64,000 nt of DNA, taken from contig JAVJQT010000007.1 in assembly GCA_040218795.1 (NCBI GenBank), positions 186,001 through 250,000 of the forward strand, given 5' to 3'. The notes under the pieces were generated by a model, which was not told the origin of the DNA, did not search any database, and saw nothing but the letters and a program-made list of their open reading frames with translations. The stretch is from CCMP332 sp040218795 (GTDB taxonomy: Bacteria; Bacteroidota; Bacteroidia; Cytophagales; CCMP332). Both the position numbers and the translations under genes were made by a program. Below are positions 1 through 8,536 of this stretch, piece by piece (the stretch's first letter is position 1; each line of letters starts with the position of its first letter).

Positions 1-377
1 TGAATGTTAACAACAGGTCAGTCACTGAAATTAATAATAATGACTATGTGGTAAGCCTTGGGTATACCAGAGCGGGAATGAAGCTTCCGTTTAGAGTGCA
101 GGGAAGAACTGTGACCCTAAAAAATGATTTGACCATGCGAACACAGGTAACCTTCCGAGATTCAGAAACCACGCAAAGATTAATTGATCAAAATGGTTTA
201 ATAACAGCAGGAAACTTTGTGTTTCAATTGAGGCCAACAATTGAATACATGCTCAACCAGCGACTTTCTTTGCAGGCTTATTTTGAAAGAAATGTCAATA
301 ATCCAAAGATTTCCACCTCCTTTAAATCCACAAGCACAGCATTTGGAATTCAATTGCGATTTAGCTTATCAGGATAA
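1..377 (+). CDS. sprA: SprA C-terminal fragment (T9SS translocon, gliding motility), 5' truncated by window edge
   Basis: The reading frame is open from base 3 and ends at the stop at 375-377, so only about the last 124 residues are visible. The tail has the pattern of the SprA C-terminus: a lysine-asparagine-aspartate-leucine strand, 'RPTIEYMLNQRLSLQAYFER' and a final 'FGIQLRFSLSG' strand, as expected for the last beta strands of the giant outer membrane translocon of the type IX secretion system. An internal GTG at 48 is not a real start. The following genes gcvH and VanZ-like match the common Bacteroidota order sprA-gcvH-vanZ, which supports the call. The identification rests on recalled family features, not an alignment. 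Confidence 0.85.
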   Translation, partial: NVNNRSVTEINNNDYVVSLGYTRAGMKLPFRVQGRTVTLKNDLTMRTQVTFRDSETTQRLIDQNGLITAGNFVFQLRPTIEYMLNQRLSLQAYFERNVNNPKISTSFKSTSTAFGIQLRFSLSG

Positions 378-387
378 AAATTAGCAC

Positions 388-421
388 TTGGTTTTAATTG
401 CATGAAATTCTATTAATTTTG
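388..421 (+). promoter_or_regulatory. Possible Bacteroidota-type promoter for gcvH
   Basis: TAATTTTG at 414-421 fits the -7 consensus TAnnTTTG exactly and lies 16 bases before the gcvH ATG. A TTG at 388-390 could be the -33 element, but the 23-base spacing is at the long end. Read-through from sprA is equally possible. Confidence 0.35.
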
Positions 422-437
422 ACCAAAAAACAGAGCA

Positions 438-815
438 ATGAATATCCCAAAAGACCTAAAATATACAGATGATCACGAATGGGTTCGTGTAGAAGGCAAT
501 GTCGCAACAATTGGTGTTACAGACTACGCTCAGCAGGAACTTGGCGATGTCGTTTATGTTGATATAACCGAATTAGATGAAGATCTAAACCAAAAAGATG
601 TTTTTGGATCGGTTGAAGCGGTTAAAACTGTCGCTGATTTGTTTATGCCCGTAAGCGGCAAGGTAATTGAATTGAATGAAGACCTAGAGTCTTCACCTGA
701 AAGTGTAAATGATGACCCCTATGGAGCGGGCTGGATGATTAAAATTGAGATGTCGAATCCTTCCGAACTTGATTCACTTTTAGATGCTGCTTCTTACGAA
801 GGATCAATAGAATAA
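438..815 (+). CDS. gcvH: Glycine cleavage system H protein
   Basis: This 125-residue protein is the lipoyl carrier of the glycine cleavage complex. It shuttles the aminomethyl group from the P protein (decarboxylase) to the T protein in the cytoplasm. The family signature is clear: 'GVTDYAQQELGDVVYVDI' followed by 'FGSVEAVKTVADLFMPVSG', in which Lys63 is the expected lipoylation site, and a C-terminal 'GAGWMIKIE'. Length is normal for the family. It follows sprA by about 60 bases and the next gene begins directly after its stop, so it is probably the first or second gene of an operon. P and T protein genes are not in this window. Confidence 0.97.
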   Translation: MNIPKDLKYTDDHEWVRVEGNVATIGVTDYAQQELGDVVYVDITELDEDLNQKDVFGSVEAVKTVADLFMPVSGKVIELNEDLESSPESVNDDPYGAGWMIKIEMSNPSELDSLLDAASYEGSIE

Positions 816-816
816 A

Positions 817-1197
817 TTGACCATCAAATATCACATATTTACAATTGTTTGGGCCATAATTGTTAGCTCAATTATATTAATCCCAGGGGGCAGTTTGCCC
901 AATTTGGAATTTTTCAATTTGTTGGGATTTGATAAACTCGTTCATTTTTTTGCCTTTGCCATACTTTCATTATTGATGATTGTTGGATTTAACAAACAAT
1001 ACTCCGATGGCTGCTATCATTTTAATATTAATTATTTAACGATATTCAGTTTAATCAGCTATGGTGCTTTATTGGAATTTATACAGCAGTATATCCCTGA
1101 TCGCAATTTTGAAATTTGGGATGCAGTGGCAAATGGACTTGGCGTGATTTTTGGTAGATTTATGTTTTTTATGATATATAAAACAAGGCTTATATAA
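817..1197 (+). CDS. VanZ-like family membrane protein
   Basis: A 126-residue integral membrane protein with about four predicted helices (near residues 5-22, 40-58, 75-92 and 102-122). The pattern 'GFDKLVHFFAFAILSLL' and the later 'LLEFIQQYIPDRNFEIWDAVANGLGVIFG' is typical of small VanZ-like proteins of Bacteroidota, whose role is unknown despite the name from teicoplanin resistance. The start is a TTG one base after the gcvH stop, which implies translational coupling; no upstream ATG fits. Its place between gcvH and tonB genes matches the usual order in the phylum. Confidence 0.8.
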   Translation: MTIKYHIFTIVWAIIVSSIILIPGGSLPNLEFFNLLGFDKLVHFFAFAILSLLMIVGFNKQYSDGCYHFNINYLTIFSLISYGALLEFIQQYIPDRNFEIWDAVANGLGVIFGRFMFFMIYKTRLI

Positions 1198-1252
1198 AAT
1201 CCTTTGATTTAATCGTTGGATTATAGAACTTTAAACTCTAAAACAAAATACT

Positions 1253-2050
1253 ATGGCACTGGTAATTGTAGGAGCTCTCTTATTCCTTCTTGTATTTTTG
1301 ATCTTTCTTTTTAGGTTTATTATTGATAAACGAACGTCAGAATATTTAGAAGAAGGCAAACATGCAGATTCTCATCATTTAGAAAAGAAATACGAAGTTT
1401 CAAATATTCATAAATATTCTGGGCTTCTTGCCAATATAGGATTGGTGATAAGTTTGGGAATCGTAATAACCGCCTTTGAATGGAAGGATTACGATGAAAA
1501 ATCAACAATAGATTTAGGCTCTGTTGAGGATAATTTTGAAGATGTAATTGAAATTCCGCCAACCCAACAACCACCTCCACCACCGCCTAAAGTTCAGCAA
1601 CCTGAAATCATCGAAGTGCCCGATGAAGAAGAAATTGAAGAAGAAATAGAGGTAAATCTGGATGTAGAGGTTACAGAAGAGACCGTAATTGAAGAAGTTG
1701 TGGTTGAAGATGAGCCTGAGGAAGAACAAGTTGAGCAGGTATTTTTAATAGTGGAAGACCAACCCGAACCTAAAGGTGGAATGGGTGCTTTCTATGAATA
1801 TCTTGGTAAAAATATCCGTTATCCCGAACAAGCCAGAAGAATGGGTGTGGAAGGCAGAGTATTTGTGGAGTTTGTAGTAGATAAAGACGGTGCTCTGACC
1901 AATGTAAAAGTAGTAAAAGGCATTGGCGCCGGTTGCGATGAAGAAGCCGTAAGGATTGTAAAATCATCGCCTAACTGGACTCCGGGCCGTCAAAGGGGAA
2001 GACCGGTTAAAGTAAAAATGACCGTACCTGTGTTTTTTAAACTGAGTTAG
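1253..2050 (+). CDS. Energy transducer TonB, paralog 1
   Basis: A 265-residue TonB-family protein that should pass energy from an ExbB/ExbD motor to TonB-dependent outer membrane transporters. It has a hydrophobic segment at 1-23, a second at about 56-77 ending 'VITAFEWKDYD', a polyproline stretch near 102-111, an acidic linker rich in Glu and Val to about 165, and a C-terminal TonB domain with 'IRYPEQARRMGVEGRVFVEF' and 'GCDEEAVRIV'. The second segment is the one normally N-terminal in Bacteroidota TonB, so the first 55 residues are an extra anchor. It is first of three tandem paralogs and is closed by a terminator. No exbB or exbD lies nearby. Confidence 0.88.
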   Translation: MALVIVGALLFLLVFLIFLFRFIIDKRTSEYLEEGKHADSHHLEKKYEVSNIHKYSGLLANIGLVISLGIVITAFEWKDYDEKSTIDLGSVEDNFEDVIEIPPTQQPPPPPPKVQQPEIIEVPDEEEIEEEIEVNLDVEVTEETVIEEVVVEDEPEEEQVEQVFLIVEDQPEPKGGMGAFYEYLGKNIRYPEQARRMGVEGRVFVEFVVDKDGALTNVKVVKGIGAGCDEEAVRIVKSSPNWTPGRQRGRPVKVKMTVPVFFKLS

Positions 2051-2071
2051 AACAATAATCATATTAAATAC

Positions 2072-2100
2072 AAGCCAATCTGAAGATTGGCTTTTTTTTT
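2072..2100 (+). terminator. Intrinsic terminator after tonB paralog 1
   Basis: A perfect 9-base stem, AAGCCAATC and GATTGGCTT, with a TGAA loop is followed by a run of T at 2092-2100. It lies about 20 bases after the stop at 2050 and separates the first paralog from the second. Confidence 0.9.
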
Positions 2101-2141
2101 GGATTTTTGATAATACACGATTTGCCGGCTTTAATCGTTTT

Positions 2142-2159
2142 ATATGTACAAATACATAT
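2142..2159. promoter_or_regulatory. Palindrome upstream of tonB paralog 2 (possible operator)
   Basis: ATATGTA and TACATAT form perfect 7-base arms around CAAA, ending 26 bases before the ATG at 2186. Size and symmetry would suit a dimeric regulator, but no regulator is known here and AT-rich palindromes arise easily by chance. Confidence 0.3.
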
Positions 2160-2185
2160 TTTAATGATAATTAAAAGCCAAAACA

Positions 2186-2983
2186 ATGATCGTATTCATC
2201 ACAGTAGCTTTATTGCTGCTGTTAATAACTACGACCTTTCTCTTTAAATTTTTTATCCATCACCAAAAAAAATCCGATCCTAAAATTAATCGAGCTGGGA
2301 GATCGGTGTATTACCTGAAAAAAAATCCATCGGTTGATTTAGTTAACTATCGACAGGCAATTAAATCAGCAGCTTTTGTAATAGCCCTCTTACTAGTTAT
2401 CACTGCTTTTGAATGGAAGGATTATGACTCAAAAACAATTATTGAATTTGAGAAGGAGTCAAAATTATTTGAAGAATTCATCGATATTCCAATTACCAAA
2501 ATTCCTCTTCCTCCAAAACCTAAAATTGTTAAACCAAAAATTGTGGAAGTCAAGGAAACAATTGAGGAAGATGAACTCATTGAAATAGACTGGTTAAATG
2601 ACCTTGACGAAGCACCGACAGAAATTGTAAAATTTGAAGAAGCCCCTGAAGAAATCGTAAAAGTGTATGACTCCTACGATAAAGTTGACAGAAATCCCGG
2701 GCCAAAGCAAGGAATGAAGAGTTTTCTAAGATTTATTGCAGAGAATTATCAATTTCCGGAAACGGCAAAAAGAAATGGTATAGAGGGAAGGATTGTTGTT
2801 CAGTTTACGGTCAATGAAGATGGCACCCTATCCGAAGCTAAAGTGATGAAGGGCCTTTGCAAAGAATGCGATGAAGAGGCCTTAAGAGTAATTAGCATTG
2901 CACCTGATTGGGTACATGGTATGAATCAGGGAAGGCCAATCCGAAAGAAAATTATTGTTCCAATTGTATTAAAGTTTCGTTGA
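2186..2983 (+). CDS. Energy transducer TonB, paralog 2 (divergent copy)
   Basis: This 265-residue protein has the same architecture as its neighbours: a hydrophobic segment at 1-25, a second at about 62-77 ending 'VITAFEWKDYD', a short proline-lysine stretch near 105-120, an acidic linker and a TonB C-terminal domain with 'QFPETAKRNGIEGRIVVQF' and 'CDEEALRVI'. It is clearly the most diverged of the three: the polyproline run is reduced to isolated Pro-Lys pairs and the linker differs. It has its own upstream region with a palindrome and follows a terminator, so it is probably transcribed separately. Partner or substrate receptor is unknown. Confidence 0.85.
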   Translation: MIVFITVALLLLLITTTFLFKFFIHHQKKSDPKINRAGRSVYYLKKNPSVDLVNYRQAIKSAAFVIALLLVITAFEWKDYDSKTIIEFEKESKLFEEFIDIPITKIPLPPKPKIVKPKIVEVKETIEEDELIEIDWLNDLDEAPTEIVKFEEAPEEIVKVYDSYDKVDRNPGPKQGMKSFLRFIAENYQFPETAKRNGIEGRIVVQFTVNEDGTLSEAKVMKGLCKECDEEALRVISIAPDWVHGMNQGRPIRKKIIVPIVLKFR

Positions 2984-3138
2984 AAAGAGCCAATTGATTA
3001 AGTTTTACAACTAAAAAATAACTAGATTCAATATAAAATTTTAAATATTATATAACTGATTAAAATCATAGACATAAATAAAAAATAATCATGTTAGAGC
3101 TGTAAAAACAAAATTACATTTATCTAAAGCAATATTTT

Positions 3139-3954
3139 ATGTTACAGATATTATTAGTTATAGGAGCCTTTTTCGCCGTAATTCTATTTGTAATACTTGT
3201 TCTAAAGTTTGCAATTGATAACAGCACTTCATTTGCATTGAGTCATGGCCGACTTGATCATTTGGATTTCAAGGTAAAAAAGATCTCAATAGCAAAATTG
3301 GATCGTTATTACGCTTTGCTTCTGGGGATCGGTTTTGTTCTCACTTTGGTATTAGTCAATGTAATTATCGAATGGAAGAGCTATGATGAAAAACAAATCA
3401 TTACCCTGGGAAAAGTAGAAGATGACTTTGAGGAAGTTTACGATATCCCTCAAACCACACAACCACCTCCACCTAAACCACAATTGCAACAACCTGAAAT
3501 TGTTTCAGTACCCGATGAGGAGATTATTGAACAAGAAATCGAAATAAATCTTGATGTTGAAATTACCAATGAAACCAAGATTGAAGAAGTAACAAAACAT
3601 TTTCCGGAGGTTGAAGAACCGGAGGAAGAAGATGTAGAACAGATATTTTTAGTGGTACAGGATCAGCCCCAACCGGTTGGGGGAATAGGCAGCTTTTACG
3701 AGTACTTAAGTGAACACATCCGCTATCCTGATGAAGCAAGAAGAATTGGTATTAGCGGACGAGTTTTTGTAGAATTTGTAGTCGATAAAGACGGTTCGCT
3801 TACCAATGCCAAAGTGGTCAAGGGAATAGGTGGCGGTTGTGATGAAGAGGCCTTAAGAGTTGTTTTAAGTGCACCGAAATGGAATCCGGGAAAACAGAGA
3901 GGCCGGCCCGTAAAAGTGAGAATGACCGTGCCTGTATTCTTTAAATTAGAATAG
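3139..3954 (+). CDS. Energy transducer TonB, paralog 3
   Basis: This 271-residue TonB-family protein is closer to paralog 1 than to paralog 2: 'DIPQTTQPPPPKPQLQQPEI', the Asp-Glu-Glu rich linker and the C-terminal 'IRYPDEARRIGISGRVFVEF' and 'GCDEEALRVV' are shared. Two hydrophobic segments lie at about 3-23 and 55-77. The 155-base gap before it is very AT-rich and has no obvious terminator. Its stop is two bases from the stop of the convergent phosphatase gene. Likely the product of local duplication; whether the three transducers serve different receptors cannot be told from sequence. Confidence 0.87.
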   Translation: MLQILLVIGAFFAVILFVILVLKFAIDNSTSFALSHGRLDHLDFKVKKISIAKLDRYYALLLGIGFVLTLVLVNVIIEWKSYDEKQIITLGKVEDDFEEVYDIPQTTQPPPPKPQLQQPEIVSVPDEEIIEQEIEINLDVEITNETKIEEVTKHFPEVEEPEEEDVEQIFLVVQDQPQPVGGIGSFYEYLSEHIRYPDEARRIGISGRVFVEFVVDKDGSLTNAKVVKGIGGGCDEEALRVVLSAPKWNPGKQRGRPVKVRMTVPVFFKLE

Positions 3955-3956
3955 TA

Positions 3957-4712
3957 TTATTCAGTTTGTTTGGCCAGAACCCTGACATTCAGATAACCCA
4001 AACCATTGCTGTAAACCAAGGTCCAGCCTCTTTTTTTGAGTTCAGTGGCCAAACTTTTGTTAAACATACCATGCGCAACAAGAAGCGTTAAATCATTCTT
4101 ATTGCTTTTGTACTCGAGAAAGTGAGCAGCATAAGCAATTCTTTTTTTGGAAATGCCGTAGCCTTCTATATTTGATGTGTTCAATCTTGCATACCACATT
4201 AATCTTGAAAAAACCAACCAAAAATTAAGAGGCAAACGAATAAAAGGAACAGGGAAAATTTCCCTTTCAAATTCTCTAAAAAGCTTTTCGCTTTGTAAAT
4301 GGATATTTCTATCCCCAATAATTTTTTGTGCTGTGTTTTTGGCACGGACAAGATTACTCGAGTAAATAGTGTCTAAATCAAGATTTTCAAGACAAACAGG
4401 ACTTTGATTAAAGTCCATTACCTCCACTTCATCATACATTCGGCTGTATTCCTGAGCCATATACGCTGTAAATAAACCATCTTTTGGCAATAAGGGCTCA
4501 CCATGTCTGATTAGGATAATTTGTTGTATTCTTTGATTGTCCGGATGATTTATTGCTTCAGAATTGATAATTTTTACAAGACAATTTTCTTTAGATCCAC
4601 CAGGATTATTGCTATAGGCCTGCTTGAGTTCTTCTATTGTGGTTTGAGCAATTCCTATATTGATATTAGAAAAGGTCATATACAGGACAGCAAAACAAAA
4701 CTTTTTAAGCAT
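3957..4712 (-). CDS. Secreted histidine phosphatase superfamily protein
   Basis: A 251-residue protein with a signal peptide (residues 1-22, ending at Ala-Gln) followed by a phosphoglycerate-mutase-like domain. The phospho-acceptor motif 'IILIRHGEPLLPKDG' supplies Arg-His-Gly near residue 67, 'IYSSNLVRAKNTAQ' matches the second conserved Arg block, and the later 'LLVAHGMFNKSLATEL' supplies the second His. The periplasmic substrate is unknown. It converges on tonB paralog 3 with two bases between stops and is probably monocistronic. Confidence 0.8.
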   Translation of the reverse strand: MLKKFCFAVLYMTFSNINIGIAQTTIEELKQAYSNNPGGSKENCLVKIINSEAINHPDNQRIQQIILIRHGEPLLPKDGLFTAYMAQEYSRMYDEVEVMDFNQSPVCLENLDLDTIYSSNLVRAKNTAQKIIGDRNIHLQSEKLFREFEREIFPVPFIRLPLNFWLVFSRLMWYARLNTSNIEGYGISKKRIAYAAHFLEYKSNKNDLTLLVAHGMFNKSLATELKKRGWTLVYSNGLGYLNVRVLAKQTE

Positions 4713-4808
4713 TTATTAATAATACAGTTTTAATACCAAGGATTCAATTTGAAAAAGCTAAATTTGTGTTTTATTGGTCTTACTAATCGTGTAATACAAT
4801 TCTAATCT

Positions 4809-5447
4809 ATGTACAATCTTCCTTACCATAAGGATGAATTAGGTTTTTTCTTTGTCCTGTCCAAAAATATTGAATGGGATCAAAGTACGAAGTCACTTGA
4901 ATCAATTTATGATAATTTGAAACTTGTCGATCTGACCGATTCTTATAAAAAAGAATTTAACAAGGAAGGAGATTTAAAAAAATTAAAACTAATAGATTTC
5001 TTTGGAGACAATGAGCCATTTACAAAAGCATGTCTTGAGAAGGCTTTAGACGAAAAATCATTTGAAATTCAATTTAGTGAGGAGGAATCAAAGGATAAAT
5101 ACAAATATTATCTGGGACGTTATAGCATCAATACGGATAAAAACAAGCAAATTGAAAGTTTTAGCGGAGTAATTGATAAAATCACAATTGATCAGTACTA
5201 CGAAAGAAAACTACAGAATCTTTCGGATGAATTAAATCGCCGGATACGAGAATTGCACAATATCAATTTTGCTACCTCACATCGCGTTCGGTCTCCTTTA
5301 GCGCGGATAATGGGTTTGATTGAAATAATGAAACTGGAAGATAAATACGATCCTTATATGGAAATGCTTGAAAAAAGCAGTAAGGAACTCGATAAAGAAA
5401 TAAGGAGATTTATAAGAATATTGGAACAAGAAAAACCCCCAAATTAA
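4809..5447 (+). CDS. PAS-HisKA-like protein without a kinase ATPase domain
   Basis: A 212-residue soluble protein. Residues 1-125 look like a diverged PAS-type sensor ('YYLGRYSINTDKNKQIESFSGVIDKI' pattern, described here by its ends only), followed by a helical segment with an H-box-like motif 'ATSHRVRSPLARIMGL' in which His158 would be the phospho-acceptor. The basic residue after His differs from the usual acidic one. The protein ends about 40 residues later in a charged helix with no N, G1 or G2 box, and the stop is followed by a terminator, so this is the natural end, not a sequencing break. It may be phosphorylated by another kinase or act only as a dimerising sensor. No response regulator is adjacent. 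Confidence 0.6.
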   Translation: MYNLPYHKDELGFFFVLSKNIEWDQSTKSLESIYDNLKLVDLTDSYKKEFNKEGDLKKLKLIDFFGDNEPFTKACLEKALDEKSFEIQFSEEESKDKYKYYLGRYSINTDKNKQIESFSGVIDKITIDQYYERKLQNLSDELNRRIRELHNINFATSHRVRSPLARIMGLIEIMKLEDKYDPYMEMLEKSSKELDKEIRRFIRILEQEKPPN

Positions 5448-5466
5448 TTAATTCGGGGGTTGTTTT
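5434..5466. terminator. Bidirectional terminator between the HisKA-like gene and rho
   Basis: Arms AACCCCC (5434-5440) and GGGGGTT (5455-5461) flank an AT-rich loop that contains the stop codon of the upstream gene. There is a T run after it on the plus strand and a shorter T run on the minus strand, so it can serve both convergent genes. Confidence 0.85.
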
Positions 5467-5467
5467 T

Positions 5468-7033
5468 TTATCCATTCATTGAAATAAGGAATTCATCATT
5501 ATTCCTTGTCCCTTTGATTCTTTCAAGAAGAAATTCCATGGCTTCAATGGAATTCATATCGTTCATGAATTTTCTTAAGATCCAGACCCTGTTAAGTTCA
5601 TCTTTGTCCATTAATAGATCTTCACGTCTGGTACCGGAAGCAGGAATATCGATGGCAGGATAAACTCGCTTATTCGCAAGTTTTCTGTCAAGTTGTAATT
5701 CCATATTACCTGTTCCTTTAAATTCTTCAAATATCACTTCATCCATTTTTGAACCCGTTTCTATTAGGGCTGTGGCAATGATGGTCAGTGAACCCCCATT
5801 TTCAACATTTCTGGCGGCACCAAAAAATCTTTTTGGTTTGTGAAGCGCATTTGCATCCACACCACCCGAAAGGATTTTACCAGATGAAGGAATTACGGTG
5901 TTGTAGGCTCTGGCCAATCTTGTAATAGAATCCAAAAGGATGACTACGTCATGACCACATTCTACCATTCTTTTAGCCTTTTCGATAACCATTGTGGCTA
6001 CTCGCACATGGCGTTCGGCTTGTTCATCAAATGTTGAAGCAATTACTTCTGCATCAACACTTCTGGCCATATCCGTTACCTCTTCCGGTCTTTCATCGAT
6101 TAGCAAAATCATTAAATAGATCTCGGGATGATTTTTTGATATCGCGTTGGCCACATCTTTAAGTAAGACTGTTTTACCCGATTTTGGCTGAGAAACAATC
6201 ATACCTCTCTGTCCTTTTCCAATAGGGGCAAAAAGATCGAGTATTCTCGTCGAATATTGTCCCGGACTTGTGCTGAGATTAATTTTTTCTTCCGGAAATA
6301 GTGGAGTTAAATGCTCAAAAGGCACACGGTCTCTTATTTGTTCGGTGGTTTTGTTGTTTACGCTAACAACTTTCAAAAGCGCAAAATATTTCTCTCCGTC
6401 TTTTGGAGGTCTAATCTGACCCTGAACCGTATCCCCAGTCTTCAGACCAAATAGCTTAATCTGAGAAGGTGAAACATAAATATCATCCGGGCTTGCCAGA
6501 TAATTATAATCTGTGGATCTCAAAAAACCATAGCCATCCTGCATGATTTCAAGAACACCTTCACTTTCAATGACGCCATCAAACTCCTTGAAATTCGGGA
6601 GATTCTTTTTCTGACGGTGTTGAGGTTTATCTTGGGTTCTATCTCTGTCCTGTCCCTTTTTATCTGCTGCTTTAACGGCGGGTTTTACGTTTTCTTTTTT
6701 GCTATCATCGGAATCGCTTTCTTCAACTTCCTCTATATCGGGAAGCTTGAAATCAGCATCATCTTCATCCAGTGATATATCAAAAAGCTCATCTGTTTTG
6801 GATTTTTTTTCCGGACTTTCTTTTTTGACCGGCTTTGCTTCTTTTTTGTCTTTTCCATCTCCATTGCTTGAAATGACTTTTTTGACCTTGTCAGGTGAAG
6901 CGGCCTGAACATCTAAAATTTTGTAAATAAGATCTTTTTTCTGAAGCTTTTTGAAGTTGGCGATCTCCAGTTCCTGGGCGATATCTTTAAGTTCAGAAAG
7001 AAGTCTGACATTTAACTCTTCGAGAGTATACAT
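5468..7033 (-). CDS. rho: Transcription termination factor Rho with a long disordered insert
   Basis: A 521-residue hexameric RNA helicase that terminates transcription. Residues 1-45 form the Rho N-terminal helical domain; 46-148 is a charged, low-complexity stretch rich in Lys, Asp, Glu and Ser; 150-225 is the cold-shock-like RNA-binding domain with 'GVLEIMQDGYGFLRS'; 255-521 is the RecA-like ATPase with Walker A 'SQPKSGKT' (281-288), 'ILLIDERPEEVTDM' and 'GGSLTIIATALIETGSKMDE'. E. coli Rho is about 419 residues, so the insert accounts for the extra length. Extended Rho proteins with disordered inserts are known in Bacteroidota. It is apparently monocistronic, with 231 bases to the divergent serS. 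Confidence 0.97.
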   Translation of the reverse strand: MYTLEELNVRLLSELKDIAQELEIANFKKLQKKDLIYKILDVQAASPDKVKKVISSNGDGKDKKEAKPVKKESPEKKSKTDELFDISLDEDDADFKLPDIEEVEESDSDDSKKENVKPAVKAADKKGQDRDRTQDKPQHRQKKNLPNFKEFDGVIESEGVLEIMQDGYGFLRSTDYNYLASPDDIYVSPSQIKLFGLKTGDTVQGQIRPPKDGEKYFALLKVVSVNNKTTEQIRDRVPFEHLTPLFPEEKINLSTSPGQYSTRILDLFAPIGKGQRGMIVSQPKSGKTVLLKDVANAISKNHPEIYLMILLIDERPEEVTDMARSVDAEVIASTFDEQAERHVRVATMVIEKAKRMVECGHDVVILLDSITRLARAYNTVIPSSGKILSGGVDANALHKPKRFFGAARNVENGGSLTIIATALIETGSKMDEVIFEEFKGTGNMELQLDRKLANKRVYPAIDIPASGTRREDLLMDKDELNRVWILRKFMNDMNSIEAMEFLLERIKGTRNNDEFLISMNG

Positions 7034-7264
7034 AATGTGAAATTAATCGGTGTAGAAATTATACGTTATTAGAATAGAAGTAAAAAATGATTGGTTGTAA
7101 ACGAATCAGGGAAACTCTTGACCGTTTATAGGTTATGCAATAATAGAACAAGCGCGCAATAATTTCAAAGAATCGGACAGAAATTATTCATTTATGTCCA
7201 AAAAATTCAAAAAAAACATCTTGAACTTCAATTTTCTTAATTTCGCGCTTGTAAATACCCTGAA

Positions 7265-8536
7265 ATGTTAGAGTTAAAAAATATTATACAGAATAAAGCA
7301 TCCATGGCAAATGCTTTGGGCAAGAGAAATATTGCCGATGCGGGTGAAAAACTCGAAGAAATTATAGCCGAAGACGAAAAGCGAAGAGCAATTCAAAGAG
7401 AAAACGATGATTTGCTGGCTGAAGCAAATAAAATTGCGAAGTCAATAGGATCTTTGATGAAATCCGGCAATAAAGAAGAAGCCGAAAAGGCTAAAAAGCG
7501 TTCTTCAGAACTCAAACAGAAAACAAAAGAATTAAGCAATACGCTAAAGGATATTGAAAATAATCTTGTTCAGCTTCTTTATCAGATTCCAAATGCGCCA
7601 CATGAATCTGTTCCGGCAGGCCAATCTGCAGAAGATAATATCAGTGTATTTCAATCCGGAACAATTCCGGAGCTAGAATCAAATGCAAAACCGCATTGGG
7701 AGCTAATTGAAGATCTGGATATCATCGACTTTAAACTGGGAGTAAAAATCACAGGTGCGGGATTTCCTGTGTATAAAGGGAAAGGGGCAAAGCTTCAAAG
7801 GGCACTGATCAATTTCTTTCTGTTCGAAGCGGGTAATGCAGGCTATGATGAAGTACAGCCACCAATTGTCATTAATGAGGAGTCAGGTTATGGCACAGGG
7901 CAATTGCCAGACAAGGAAGGGATGATGTATGAAGTGGAGAAAGAAAAATTATTTTTAATTCCAACTGCTGAGGTGCCCATTACAAATTTGTACAGGGATG
8001 TTATTTTAAAGGATTCAGATTTGCCTGTTAAAAATGTGGGATATTCACCCTGTTTTAGGAGAGAAGCAGGATCCTGGGGATCACATGTTCGCGGTTTAAA
8101 CCGATTGCATCAATTTGATAAAGTTGAAATTGTTCAAATTTCCAAACCCGAAGATTCTTATAAAACATTAGATGAAATGTGCGAACACGTAGCTGCTCTG
8201 CTTGAAAAACTGGAATTGCCTTACAGAAAACTTAAGCTCTGTGGTGGAGATATGGGATTCACATCGGCATTGACCTTTGATTTTGAAGTATTTGCGGCAG
8301 CACAAAAAAAATGGTTGGAAGTAAGTTCAGTAAGCAATTTTGAAACCTACCAGGCCAATAGACTTAAATTGAGGTATAAAAATGAAGAAGGTAAAACCAA
8401 TTTACTACATACTTTGAACGGAAGTGCATTGGCATTGCCAAGAATTGTGGCTGCTTTATTGGAGAATAATCAAAAAGACGGGCATATTTCTATTCCTAAG
8501 GCATTGCAGGCTTATACCGGATTTGATAAAATTTAA
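7265..8536 (+). CDS. serS: Seryl-tRNA synthetase
   Basis: A 423-residue class II aminoacyl-tRNA synthetase that charges tRNA-Ser (and selenocysteine tRNA where present). Residues 1-105 form the antiparallel coiled-coil arm that reads the tRNA long variable arm. Class II motif 2 is 'CFRREAGSWGSHVRGLNRLH' and motif 3 is 'NGSALALPRIVAALLENNQ'. Length and order are normal. The gene diverges from rho; the intergenic region is AT-rich and I could not place a promoter with correct spacing. Its stop overlaps the last bases of the convergent DUF4286 gene by four bases. Confidence 0.97.
   Translation: MLELKNIIQNKASMANALGKRNIADAGEKLEEIIAEDEKRRAIQRENDDLLAEANKIAKSIGSLMKSGNKEEAEKAKKRSSELKQKTKELSNTLKDIENNLVQLLYQIPNAPHESVPAGQSAEDNISVFQSGTIPELESNAKPHWELIEDLDIIDFKLGVKITGAGFPVYKGKGAKLQRALINFFLFEAGNAGYDEVQPPIVINEESGYGTGQLPDKEGMMYEVEKEKLFLIPTAEVPITNLYRDVILKDSDLPVKNVGYSPCFRREAGSWGSHVRGLNRLHQFDKVEIVQISKPEDSYKTLDEMCEHVAALLEKLELPYRKLKLCGGDMGFTSALTFDFEVFAAAQKKWLEVSSVSNFETYQANRLKLRYKNEEGKTNLLHTLNGSALALPRIVAALLENNQKDGHISIPKALQAYTGFDKI

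Noticed and set aside
1320..1967. Open frames on the minus strand inside tonB paralog 1
   Set aside because: They are antisense shadows of the Glu- and Pro-rich linker, with no family resemblance and no promoter.
7201..7264. Promoter before serS with TAATTTCG as -7 element
   Set aside because: The only TTG upstream lies 14 bases away, shorter than the usual 17-23, and the -7 match is imperfect.
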